DNA of 64,000 bases from Candidatus Tectimicrobiota bacterium (lineage in GTDB: Bacteria > Tectomicrobia > Entotheonellia > Entotheonellales > Entotheonellaceae): the NCBI GenBank assembly GCA_026005175.1, contig BPKO01000004.1, positions 248,001 to 312,000 on the forward strand, in the 5' to 3' direction. The translations under genes were made by a program, and so were the position numbers. Positions 52,035 through 62,445 of the stretch are shown one piece after another. Below the pieces are notes generated by a model. It saw nothing but the letters and a program-made list of their open reading frames with translations, was not told the origin of the DNA and did not search any database. How positions within the stretch are numbered: position 1 is the stretch's first letter; each line of letters starts with the position of its first letter.

Positions 52035-52952
52035 ATGAAGACGCGCTGTCTGTGCGGCCTGGCCGTGGTGCTGGTGGCTCTGGCCGGCAGCGCCTGGGGG
52101 CAGGCGCCGGAGCGCATCGGCACCGTCTTGCTGGTCGAAGGGGTGGCCGAGGTGCGGGCCGAGGGGGCCACGGAGTGGGAGCGGCTGCGCTTTCGCGACG
52201 CGGTGTTTGTGCGCGACACGGTGCGCACGGCGGCCGAGAGCAAAGTCAAGTTCCTGTTGCGCGACGACTCGATTCTCACCTTGGGGGAGCGCAGCGAGCT
52301 GGAGCTCACCGAGTTCTTGCTGCGCGAGGGGCAGCGGCGCAGCATCCTCAGCCTGCTGGTGGGCACGGTGCGGGTGCTGACGACGCGCCTTTTCGGGGTG
52401 GGCTCCGAGCTCGAGGTGCGCACCCCCAACTCGGTGGTGGGGGTGCGCGGCACCGCGTTCATCGTGCGCTTCGTCCCGCCCGACACCACAGAAGTCATCG
52501 TCCTGGAAGGGGAAGTAACGGTGCGCCACCTGGAGGCGGCGATTCCTGGGGAAGAAGCGGTGCAGGCCAACTTCCGCTCGCGGGTACGCGGGGCAGCGCC
52601 GCCAGAGCGGCCCGAGCCGGTGACGCCCGACGAGCGGGCCCAGCTGGAGCAGGCGGTGCAGGCCATCGAGCAGGTACCAGAAGAAGTGCTGCCGACCGAA
52701 GCGCTCGAACCGGCAGGAGTGCCGCGCGGCGCCGAGGCCCTACCAGGGCCGCAGACCGAAGCGCCCTTGGAGACGGCCACCACCAGACCAGAGGCGCCGC
52801 CCGAACCGCCGGCCCCGGCGGTACCGGAGGTGGAGAGGCTGGCGAATCCAGAGACCGGCCTGCAGAGCGAGATCACCCCAGACACCTCACCGGCGGCAGA
52901 AGAGGTGATCTCGCGCTCGCGGCTGACGGTAAACGTGACGTTTCCGCGCTAG
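52035..52952 (+). CDS. FecR domain exported protein
   Basis: IGTVLLVEGVAEVRAEGATEWERLRFRDAVFVRDTVRTAAESKVKFLLRDDSILTLGERSELELTEF...NSVVGVRGTAFIV. Confidence 0.88.
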   Translation: MKTRCLCGLAVVLVALAGSAWGQAPERIGTVLLVEGVAEVRAEGATEWERLRFRDAVFVRDTVRTAAESKVKFLLRDDSILTLGERSELELTEFLLREGQRRSILSLLVGTVRVLTTRLFGVGSELEVRTPNSVVGVRGTAFIVRFVPPDTTEVIVLEGEVTVRHLEAAIPGEEAVQANFRSRVRGAAPPERPEPVTPDERAQLEQAVQAIEQVPEEVLPTEALEPAGVPRGAEALPGPQTEAPLETATTRPEAPPEPPAPAVPEVERLANPETGLQSEITPDTSPAAEEVISRSRLTVNVTFPR

Positions 52953-52962
52953 AGAATCGTCT

Positions 52963-55374
52963 ATGCGGTGGCTTGTGCATCTGAGGCGATACGCGGGGCT
53001 GTTGCTGTCCCTGCTGCTGCTGGCAGGCTGCCAGGGCGGCGGGGAGGAGGGAGGAAGCGGCACCGCCCGCCTGCGCCTGCGCATTGGCAGCACGGCGGCG
53101 GTACGGGCCACGGCGGCAGGGGTGCGGCAGCGCGCCGCCGGCATTCCCGCCGACGTGGCGGCGATTTTCCTGCGCGTCACCGTGGGGAGCGAGGACATTG
53201 AGGATAGCCCCTTTGAGATCCCCATAGCGACAGGGGAACTCAGCATCGACATCGACGCCAACGTGGCGCACGTGCTCACGGTGACGGCCCAAAACCAGCG
53301 GGGAGCGGTGATTTTTGCCAGCGACCCGGTAACCGTGACCCTGCCGCCGGGGGACGAAAAGACGATCACCATTGCCCTGGCAGCGGTGGAGGTGGTCACC
53401 CCGGTGGCCGAGCAGCGGGTGACCGCAGCAGCCGGGGGCGTGCTGGAAGTCATCGACCCGGATAGCCCACTCCGCAGCCTGCGCCTGAGCGTGCCGCCGG
53501 GGGCGCTGGCCCAGGACACCACCCTGCGGGCCGCCGAAGTGTACAACCCCCAGGGGGTGGCGGTGCTGGCCACCCAGGCCGGGGTCCTGGTCGAGCTGGG
53601 GCCCGACGGCACGGCGTTTGACCCGCCGGCAACCCTGGTCTTTCCTTACGACGAGGGCCTGGTGCAGGAGCTGGGGCTGGCGGAAGTCGACCTTCTCCTC
53701 TTTCGCTTCAACCCCGAAGCCGGCACCTGGCTGCCCTTGCCCGAGCAGGCCGTCGACACGGCCGCCAACGTCATTACCGCCCAAGTCACCACCCTGAGCT
53801 TTTACGGCGTCGGTGGCGGGCTGCCGGCAGCGCCGCCGGTGGCCCTTGACGACACCGCCACCACCCCTGAAGACACCCCGGTGACGGTCGCCGTGCTCGC
53901 CAACGACGGCGATCCCAACGGCGACCCCTTAAGCGTCACGAGCGTCACTGCGCCGGCCAACGGCACGGCGGCGATCAACCCCGACGGCACGGTGACGTAT
54001 ACCCCCAACGCCGACTTCCACGGCACCGACAGCTTTACCTACACCATCAGCGATCCTGGCGGCCTCACGGCGACGGCCACCGTCTCGCTCACCGTCACTC
54101 CCGTCAACGACCCGCCCCTGGCTCAGGACGACACCGCCACCACGGCCGAAGACACGCCGGTGACCATCGCCGTGCTGGCCAACGACAGCGACGTCGATGG
54201 CGATGCCCTCTCGGTGGCCAGCGTCAGCGCGCCCGCCAACGGCACCGCCACCGCCAACGCCGACGGCACCCTCACCTATACCCCTAACCCCAACTTCAAT
54301 GGCACCGACATTTTCACTTACACCATCAGCGATCCTGGCGGCCTCACGGCGACGGCCACCGTCTCGCTCACCGTCACTCCCGTCAACGACCCGCCCCTGG
54401 CTCAGGACGACAGCGCCACTACCGCCGAAGACACCCCGGTGACCATCGCCGTGCTGGCCAACGACAGCGACGTCGATGGCGATGCCCTCTCGGTGGCCAG
54501 CGTCAGCGCGCCCGCCAACGGCACCGCCACCGCCAACGCCGACAGCACCGTCACCTATACCCCCAACCTCAACTTCCACGGCACCGACAGCTTCACGTAC
54601 ACTATCAGCGACGGCCAGGGCGGCACCGCCACCGCCACCGTCTCGGTCACCGTTACCCCGGTCAACGATGCCCCCGAGGTCGAGCAGCCGGCCGACCAGA
54701 CCAGCGACGAAGGGGACACGGTGTCGCTGCAGATCGTGGCCAGCGACGTCGATGGCGATCCCCTGACCTGTAGTGCCACCGGCCTGCCGCCGGACCTCAG
54801 CATCGGCGCAGAGACATGCCGCATCTTCGGCACCATCGCCTTTGGGGCCGCGGCGGGCAGCCCGTACAGCGTCACTGTCACCGTCTCGGACGGCACCGCC
54901 AGCACCAGCGTCAGCTTCACCTGGACCGTCAACCCGGCCTGTCCGCCCAATGCCGTGTGCATCATCCCGTCTGCTGTCTCCGCCGCGCCCGGGACGGAAT
55001 TCACCGTCACGGTGCAGTACAACGCCGGGACCACCAACGTGGTTTCGTACCTGTTCGAGCTAACCTTCGACGCGACCGTGGTGCAGGTGGTGAGTATTAC
55101 CGGTGAGGCACCTTTTGATGCCGTGGCCACCAACGCCGCGGCGTTTACCAGCGGCGCGGTACGCTTTGCCGCCAACAACGCCACTTTTGCGCCGGCCAGC
55201 GGCCTGCTCACCCTGGCCAAGGTGACCTTTCAGGTGGTGGGCAGCACGGGAGACACCTCGACGCTGGCGCTGGGATTCCCACCCACCCCCGGTGGCACGG
55301 GGGTGGTGGTAAACGACGCGTTCGCGCCTATATCAGGCATCACCTTTATCGACGCTTCCGTAGAGGTGCAGTAA
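52963..55374 (+). CDS. Exported lipoprotein-like protein: tandem Ig/cadherin-like repeats and a C-terminal cohesin-like domain
   Basis: LLLLAGCQGG lipobox-like start; three VNDPPLAQDDTATTAEDTPVTIAVLANDSDVDGD... repeats; C-terminal PSAVSAAPGTEFTVTVQYNAGTTNVVSYLFELTFDATVVQVVSI...LTLAKVTFQVVG. Confidence 0.82.
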   Translation: MRWLVHLRRYAGLLLSLLLLAGCQGGGEEGGSGTARLRLRIGSTAAVRATAAGVRQRAAGIPADVAAIFLRVTVGSEDIEDSPFEIPIATGELSIDIDANVAHVLTVTAQNQRGAVIFASDPVTVTLPPGDEKTITIALAAVEVVTPVAEQRVTAAAGGVLEVIDPDSPLRSLRLSVPPGALAQDTTLRAAEVYNPQGVAVLATQAGVLVELGPDGTAFDPPATLVFPYDEGLVQELGLAEVDLLLFRFNPEAGTWLPLPEQAVDTAANVITAQVTTLSFYGVGGGLPAAPPVALDDTATTPEDTPVTVAVLANDGDPNGDPLSVTSVTAPANGTAAINPDGTVTYTPNADFHGTDSFTYTISDPGGLTATATVSLTVTPVNDPPLAQDDTATTAEDTPVTIAVLANDSDVDGDALSVASVSAPANGTATANADGTLTYTPNPNFNGTDIFTYTISDPGGLTATATVSLTVTPVNDPPLAQDDSATTAEDTPVTIAVLANDSDVDGDALSVASVSAPANGTATANADSTVTYTPNLNFHGTDSFTYTISDGQGGTATATVSVTVTPVNDAPEVEQPADQTSDEGDTVSLQIVASDVDGDPLTCSATGLPPDLSIGAETCRIFGTIAFGAAAGSPYSVTVTVSDGTASTSVSFTWTVNPACPPNAVCIIPSAVSAAPGTEFTVTVQYNAGTTNVVSYLFELTFDATVVQVVSITGEAPFDAVATNAAAFTSGAVRFAANNATFAPASGLLTLAKVTFQVVGSTGDTSTLALGFPPTPGGTGVVVNDAFAPISGITFIDASVEVQ
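54121..54678. repeat. Near-identical 279-bp tandem coding repeat (two adjacent copies; a more diverged copy upstream)
   Basis: GCTCAGGACGACA(C/G)CGCCAC... at 54121 and again at 54400 with few differences. Confidence 0.8.
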
Positions 55375-55378
55375 CCCT

Positions 55379-58300
55379 ATGGCGGTCAGTGGATCCGTAT
55401 CCCAACAAGGTGGTAACAACGCGGCATCACGTTTCCCGCTGCAGAGCTGCCCAACCATGCCCTCCCTTCATACACGCAGTGAGCCGTGGCAACGCATGCC
55501 CGGGAGAAAAGCCCGTAAGTTCATCTTTGCATGGGCTGTTGCCCTGAGTGCCGTGTTGCCAGTCATCGCCCATGCGCAGATTATGACGGCAGACCTCAAC
55601 ACCCTCACCTGCGGCGACCTCGTCAATACGCTGGCAGGAAGTGGGCTCACGATCCTCAATGCAACCTGCAAGGGGGCCAATGTTGCCCTTGGCACTTTCA
55701 CGGGTGGTGCAGAGATCATCGGCTTAGCCAATGGCATCATCTTGAGTTCTGGAGCCGTTGCCAGTGTGGCTGGTCCAAACACTGCCGATGATACGACAAC
55801 AAACAACGGCCAGCCAGGCGATCCAGACCTGGATAGCTTGATTTCAGGCTTTACAACCTTTGACGCAGCCGTGCTGGAATTTGATTTCATTCCCAGTGGC
55901 AGTACGGTCGTGTTTCGCTATGTCTTTGCATCAGAAGAATACAATGAGTTTGCTAATACTCCATTCAATAATGTCTTTGGATTTTTCGTCAATGGCGTCA
56001 ATTTTGCACTGCTTCCTGACGGTGTTACTCCAGTGGCAATCAACAACGTAAACGGAGGGGACCCTGACGAATGCTCTGATGCAGTTGACAATGACGGTGA
56101 TGAACTTGTAGATGATGCTGATCCCGATTGCACGACTCCCGGAGATAACATTGTTGGTGAAAACAATCAAAATTCGCAATTCTATATTAACAACGATTGC
56201 AGTGACCCTGACGGTGGGGAGCCATGCCCATTTAATATCGAGGCAGATGGATTTACAGTAGTACTAGAATTCATAGCTCCAGTCAATCCTGGACAAGTGA
56301 ACACCATAAAACTGGCTATTGCAGATGCAGGAGACAGTATCCTTGATTCCTGGGTGTTTATCGAAGCCGGTAGCCTCATGGCTGGAGAGATCTTCCTGAC
56401 ACCAGAGAGTGCAACCAATAAGGGTGGAACCACCCATACAGTGACGGCAACGATCCTTAGAAATGGCCTTCCATTGCCAGACCAGCCTGTGATATTCCAG
56501 GTTTTCTCAGGGGCCCAATGCGGGCAAATCGGGTATAGGAACCACAGATGCCAGCGGCAAAGCGGTTTTCACCTATACTGGAGATAGAGGCACAGGCACC
56601 GACAAGATACAGGCTTCATTTGTAGATACTGTAAGTGGGGAAACTATTTTTTCGAACATCGTCACCAAGCAGTGGGTGGCGCTGGTGGGGGACGTCAACG
56701 GCGACGGCGTTCGTGACGCCACGGATGCGCAGCTCATCCTGGATGTCCTGGTGACCGATGCCGGCTTGCTGCAAGGCCCAACGGCGTCAGGGCTGCAGGC
56801 GCTGGAGGCACAGCAGGCGGTGAATTTCTTGACAGCTGGCGACATGAACGCCGACCGCATCATCAACAACCTCGACTCGATCCTCATCTTGGGGGAGCTG
56901 GCCGGGCTGATTGCGCCGCCGCCCGACAACACGCAGATCACCGTGACCGACAACGGCGACGGCACCTTCACCATTGCCGGCGCTCCGGGAGCGGTACCCG
57001 GCGGCAGCACGGTGAACGTGTTCAATGCCGCCAGTGGCGAGAGCGTGGCAGTGATGGCTGCCGCCGACGGCAGCTTCAGCGCCACCCTCGCCGCCCAGCC
57101 CGGCGACCGCCTCGTGATCGACGTCGACGGCAGTCCGGCCAGGATTGCCGTGGTGGTGGGGGTCTTTGACGACTTCGAGACGCACGGGCTCGATCCTGCC
57201 AAGTGGGCCACGCTGGAGTTCGTCCGGGGGATCGATCCCGAAGACGGCGTGCTCGAGCTGGCGCTGGCTCGCCATGGCACTGATGGGAGCAATACGCTGC
57301 GGTTCGCCGATCCCGACGCCGTTACTGCCTTTCAGGCCGACGTCACGATCGGGGAATTTCACACCACCCTGCTCGGGCCGAGTGCTGGGGCCAAGCTGGT
57401 GGGGTTTTTCTACAACGACGGCACGCCCGGCGGGGGCAAAGCCGGCGAGGTCCTGGCGGAAATCGGCATTCGTCTTGAGGGTACGAACCTGGTGGTCGCC
57501 GCTTTCGTAGGGCGGTGCGACGACCCCGAGTGCGCCTCTTTGACCCCCCTCTTTTTCGACAACACGACGTTTGGTTCCGTGGCCGTAGGAGAGACCCACA
57601 CGCTGTCCATCGGCTTTTCTGAGGGTGTCTTTGTTTTCGGTTTTGACGGCAGCACCCTCGCCTTCGACCCGACGGCCCTTGCTCCCGTGAGCGGCCCTTC
57701 TCGGGTTCCCTTCAAGGGCCTCAGCACAGACATACAAGGAATCACCGGGGCTGATGCGGGCGCCTTTATCGAAGCAGAGTTTGACAACGTGCTTGTCAAT
57801 GGGGTCCTCTACGACGACTTTTCGTCCGACCACCTCGATCGGACAAAATGGGCGGATCAGGAGGCGGTGCGGGTCACTGACGCCGGCTTGGCCGTTTTGG
57901 CCCTCGGGCAATTCGGCCTCAACACGGCCAACCCCTTGCACGTGCGCAACCCCGGCGTTGTCACCGCATGGCAGGGCCGAAGTGACCGTGATCGAGGCGA
58001 GCCACTTCGGAGCCACACCGATGGCCGGGCTCGTGGGCAGCTTTTACAACGACGGCACGCCCGGCGACGGCAGCGTTGGCGACGTTGTGGCGGGGACGGT
58101 CATCCTGCACAACGGCAGCGAGCTGGTCGGGGCGTTTTTTGTGGCCCGGTGTAACGAGGCGACGTGCGCGGATCTCGAGCAGCAGACCCTCATCCACTTC
58201 GATGAGACCACCTTTGGGCCCGTCACCATGGGCGAGACGCACACGCTGTCTCTTGCCTTTGACGGGACCACCTTTGTCTTTGGGTTTGACGGGAAAACGG

Positions 58301-58449
58301 TGGCCGTCGATCCGACGGCAGCGGCGCCGGTTACCGGTCCTCCTAAAGTCCCCTTCAAAGGACTAGAAACCCGGATCTCCGGGGTCAGCGGCCCCGACGA
58401 GGGCGCCTCGATCATCGCCGCTTTCGATAACGTCGTGGTACAGCAGTAA
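55379..58449 (+). CDS. Exported choice-of-anchor-L-type protein with dockerin-like domain and two tandem LamG-like repeats; apparent frameshifts at about 56525 and about 57960
   Basis: LTILNATCKGANVALGTFTGGAEIIGLANGIILSSG...FVFASEEYNEF; dockerin-like GDVNGDGVRDATDAQLILDVLV...GDMNADRIINNLDSILILGELAG; two copies of DDF...LDxxKWA...GSFYNDGTPG...VGETHTLS. Confidence 0.78.
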
Positions 58450-58466
58450 AGAAAACTGCAAACCGT

Positions 58467-59509
58467 GGGGTCAGGTCTTGAATCGTGACGCAAAAGCAGG
58501 AGGCAAGTCTTGAAAGAACGTCTGGTGCCGTATCCACCAGCCTGGCGCCCTCTCAGGGGCCCGCGGTGCCGGATCAGCCGCCCGGCGGAACACCTCGCCC
58601 CCCTTCTTCCTGCCTCTCCTGTTCCACCTTCCTGACCAGCTTGCTCACCGTGGTGTAGTGCACCCCCAGATGCGCTGCAATCTCCCGCAGGGTGTAGCCA
58701 TACTCGACGTGCGCTGTATACATCAGCTGCGCCTTGGTGCCCGACGCCGACGCAAACAGGGGCCGCCAGCGGCGGCCGGGCCGCATACCGCTGCGTCCTG
58801 GGTATCTCCCGCAGGGTCACCCCCGGCTTGACCCGCGCCTGCAACCCCTCCACAAAGGTATCCCCACCAAAAAAGACCTGGCCCCGCAACGCCCCCCAGG
58901 GCGATGCCTGCCCCCTTCCCTCGTCCACAAAGGTCTTGTAGCGCCGCACTGCCTCGTCCCAGTCCGCGGCAAACTGCCCCAGCACCCACTCCACCGTCAA
59001 AAAGGCCGGCACGCTCTCCTCGCCGGCGGTGGCCCGGTAACTGCTCCATCTCCACGCCCCGGGCTGCGCGACGCTCCCAGCACGCACCGGATTTAAGACC
59101 ACATACCGGCACAGTTTCCAGCAAATGGTGGCCCTTTTCGACCACAATGGCCTTGTAGCGCCCCTGGAAAAGATGGCCAACTCGGCCATGGGTGCGGTTA
59201 AACCACTGCGTATAGACCCCGTTGAGCTGCCGCATGCCCCGCGACAGATTCCCCTCGAGGGTCTCAAGCAGCAAGTGATAGTGGTTGTCCATCAGACAAT
59301 AGGCGTGACACAGCCAGTGAAACCGCCTGACCACGGTGGCCAAAAGGCCCAAAAAGGCCTGCCGGTCGCTATCGGACAGAAAGATCGCCTGGCGGGCATT
59401 GCCGCGGGCGGTTACATGATACACTCCACCCGGATACTCGAGGCGCAAGGGTCTAGCCATGGCGTTGGCAAGGTAGCAGACCGGACCTTATATTTCAAGA
59501 CCTGACCCC
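58467..59509 (-). mobile_element. RAYT/REP-like element: Y1-transposase gene bracketed by inverted GGGGTCAGGTCTTGAA motifs
   Basis: GGGGTCAGGTCTTGAATCGTG at 58467-58487 and ATTTCAAGACCTGACCCC at 59492-59509 flank the transposase ORF. Confidence 0.75.
58574..59460 (-). pseudogene. REP-associated tyrosine transposase (Y1_Tnp/IS200-like) with C-terminal HTH; apparent frameshifts
   Basis: MARPLRLEYPGGVYHVTARGNARQAIFLSDSDRQAFLGLL...CLMDNHYHLLLETLEGNLSRGMRQLNGVYTQWFNRTHGRVGHLFQGRYKAI; other frame LREIAAHLGVHYTTVSKLVRKVEQE. Confidence 0.85.
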
Positions 59510-59520
59510 GCTCCTGGGAG

Positions 59521-60386
59521 GTGCAGATGATCACGGCAGTGCTCCTCTGCCTTCTCGGCGTTCTCGTCGTAAGCCCCGCCACGGCGCTGACGGACCGCGA
59601 GCGCGATGGCTTCCGCGGCCCGGTGCGCTTCGTGCGCGTGGAAAAGGCTGGCACGCCACAGCAGTCCCGGCGTCAGCACGCCACCTCCCCTACCCCTCTG
59701 ACTCCCGTGCTGTGGCAGACGCTGGCTTACAATTCCCAGGGCAACCGCACCGAGGCGGCTTTCTACAGCGACGATGGCACCTCGCGCTGGCGCTGGCAGT
59801 ACACCTATGACGCCCAGGGCCGGCGCCAGGAGCGCCGCAGCTACGACGACGACGGCACCTTGCGCTGGCGCTGGCGCTACGCCTACGACGCCCAGGGCCG
59901 CCTGCACAGGCAGCACGAGTACAACGGCGACGGAGAACTGGTGCGCTGGTGGCAGTACACGTACGACGCCCAGGGCCGAATGGTCGAGGGAAACTCACCA
60001 CGGCGCCGACGGCGCTCTGCTGTGGCGCTGGCGCTACACCTACGACGCTCAGGGGCCAGCGCACGTCCAAGGCCGAATACACCGCCCACGGCTTCCTGCT
60101 GCGGCAGTGGCACTACACTTACGACGCCCAGGGCCGCCTGCACGAAGAAACCCAGTACGGCCCCGGCGGCGTGCGGCTGTGGTTGAAACGCTATACCTAC
60201 GACGACCGCGGCAATCCGGCATCAGAGGAGCACTTCCGCGGCGACGGCACGCTGGTGGCCCACTGGCGCCATACCTACGCCTACGACGCCTGGGGCAACT
60301 GGGTCCGGCGGATCACCGCCGCGCAGCCCGCCGGCACCGCCACCCCGCAGGAAATGACCTACCGCCTCCTTACCTATTACGACTGA
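59521..60386 (+). CDS. Exported YD-repeat protein (compensating frameshifts at about 59985 and about 60055)
   Basis: Signal peptide MQMITAVLLCLLGVLVVSPATA; repeats WQYTYDAQGRRQERRSYDDDGTLRWRWRYAYDAQGRLHRQHEYNGDG...WHYTYDAQGRLHEETQYGPGG. Confidence 0.75.
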
Positions 60387-60446
60387 ACTTGGGCGCGGTG
60401 TCCGTCTGGAAGCCGGTTGGAGGAGGGAGAAAGGGTCTGGCCTGCC

Positions 60447-61067
60447 CTAGAGCAGGCCGTGTTTGCGGAGGGCTTCGTCTAGTGGTAAGGTGCCACGCGC
60501 ATACTCACGCAGGGCGGCTTCCAGGCGCTGTTCGCGGTCCTGGAGCTCCTCGAGGCGGCGCACCGCCGGCGCCAGGGCCGTACGCCGGTCCCACAGCACA
60601 AACCCGATCAGCGCAAACATGCCGCCAAACGTCAGCCCGAATCCCCACAGCAAGAACTCCTGCAGCTCGCCGATGCGCTTCTCCACCGCATCCATGCGCT
60701 GATTGACTGCTGCCAGCCCCTGCTCCAGCCGCCGGTTTACCGCAGCCACTTCTCGCCCAATACGCTCGTTGACCGCCGCCAGCCCCTGCTCGAGCCGCCG
60801 GTCCATCTGCTCCAGCCGCTGGGTGAGTACCGCCACTTCCCGCCCAAGGCGCTCGTTGACCGCCGCCAGCCCCTGCTCCAGCCGCCGGTCCACCTGCTCC
60901 AGCCGCTGCTGGAGCGCTTTTTGCCCTTCTTCGAGACGGGTCAGGCGCTCGACGATTTCCCGCCCCGTGATCGTGACTTCCTGCTCCTGTGCCCGGGCCG
61001 CCCCCAGCCACCCCACCAGGGCCAGCACACTCAGCCCGGCCGCCAGCGCCCGCCCGCATCGCATGGC
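60447..61067 (-). CDS. Exported coiled-coil protein, paralogue of the 37.7-38.3 kb gene
   Basis: Signal peptide; (L/M)EQxDRRLEQGLAAVNER repeats; C-terminal FVLWDRRTALAPAVRRLEELQDREQRLEAALREYARGTLPLDEALRKHGLL. Confidence 0.75.
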   Translation of the reverse strand, partial: AMRCGRALAAGLSVLALVGWLGAARAQEQEVTITGREIVERLTRLEEGQKALQQRLEQVDRRLEQGLAAVNERLGREVAVLTQRLEQMDRRLEQGLAAVNERIGREVAAVNRRLEQGLAAVNQRMDAVEKRIGELQEFLLWGFGLTFGGMFALIGFVLWDRRTALAPAVRRLEELQDREQRLEAALREYARGTLPLDEALRKHGLL

Positions 61068-61239
61068 CGTGCGTTCCTTCCTCCGCGGCGCGGCCAGGAA
61101 GACCCAAAGGCTCCGGGCCGCTACCACGCTTTTACCGCAGAACCCCTAGGGCGTCAACGGGCAACCCCTTGCCGCCGCCCGGCAAACCTGGTAGGATGGC
61201 CGGCGCAGACACGGCACGCCACCCTTGAGGAAAGGCACC

Positions 61240-62445
61240 ATGCGCACCCTGCTCCACGACATGCTGGTCGTCGACCTTACCCAGTTCGAAGCCGGCACCT
61301 CCTGCACCCAGATGCTCGCCTGGCTCGGCGCCCGCGTGATCAAAGTGGAACCGCCCCCCTGGGGCGATCCCGGGCGCTGGATCGGCGGCTCGACGGACAA
61401 GTCGAGCGACAGCCCCTACTTCATGCTGCACAACAACAACAAGCAGAGCATCACCCTGAACCTCAAGTGCGCGCAAGGCCTGGCCCTCTTCCGGGAACTG
61501 GTCAAGCGGGCCGACGTGGTGGCCGAGAACCTCGCCCCCGGCACCTTCGAGCGCCTGGGCTTTTCTTACGAAGTGCTCAAAGAACTCAACCCCCGCATCA
61601 TCTACGTCACCATCAAGGGTTTTGGCACTTCGGGCCCCTACCGGGACTTTAAAAGCTTCGACATGACCGCGCAGGCCCTGGGCGGCGCTTTTGCCGCCAC
61701 CGGCTTTGCCGAGGATCCCCCCACCTACCCCGGACCGGTGACCGGCGACACCGGCGCCGGCCTGCACGCCGCCATCGGGGTGCTCGCCGCTTACCTCGAC
61801 CGCAAGCGCACCGGCCGCGCCTACAAAGTGGAAGTCTCCATGCAGGAAGCGGTGGTGAACTTCATGCGCAACAGCTTCGTCCCCGTGCTGGAAAGCGGCC
61901 AGTCGCCGCCGCGCCAGGGCAACCGCAACCCGGCGTCGGTGCCGGGCAACGCCTTTGCCTGCCACCCCGGGGGACCCGATGACTACGTCTACATCGACGT
62001 GCCCCTCGCCGATACCGCGGCCTGGGAGGCCCTGGCGCGCCTCATCGGCCACCCCGAGCTCGCCGCGCGCTACCGCGATCCGGCAGCGCGCCTGGCCCAC
62101 CGCGAGGAGATCGAGGCGCAGGTGGCCGCCTGGGTGCGGCCGCAGACGCGCCAGCAGGCCATGCAGGCCTGCGCCCAGGCCGGGGTGCCCTGCGGCGCCA
62201 CCCTCAATACCCTCGAGCTGCTCCACGACCCGCACCTGCGCGCCCGCGGGGCGCTGGTGACGGTGCAGCACCCCGAATTCGGCCCCATCACCCTGCCCGG
62301 CTCGCCGATGCGGGTGAGCCCTGGCGGAGACCTCACCTACCGGCCGGCCCCCCTGCTGGGGCAGCACAACGCCGAGGTCTACGCCGAGTTCTTTGGCTTT
62401 GACGCGGCAAAACTGGAAGCGCTGCGCAAGGAGGGCGTGATCTGA
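61240..62445 (+). CDS. CaiB/BaiF family (type III) CoA transferase
   Basis: MLVVDLTQFEAGTSCTQMLAWLGARVIKVEPP...ADVVAENLAPGTFERLGFSYEVLKELNPRIIYVTIKGFGTSGPY. Confidence 0.93.
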   Translation: MRTLLHDMLVVDLTQFEAGTSCTQMLAWLGARVIKVEPPPWGDPGRWIGGSTDKSSDSPYFMLHNNNKQSITLNLKCAQGLALFRELVKRADVVAENLAPGTFERLGFSYEVLKELNPRIIYVTIKGFGTSGPYRDFKSFDMTAQALGGAFAATGFAEDPPTYPGPVTGDTGAGLHAAIGVLAAYLDRKRTGRAYKVEVSMQEAVVNFMRNSFVPVLESGQSPPRQGNRNPASVPGNAFACHPGGPDDYVYIDVPLADTAAWEALARLIGHPELAARYRDPAARLAHREEIEAQVAAWVRPQTRQQAMQACAQAGVPCGATLNTLELLHDPHLRARGALVTVQHPEFGPITLPGSPMRVSPGGDLTYRPAPLLGQHNAEVYAEFFGFDAAKLEALRKEGVI

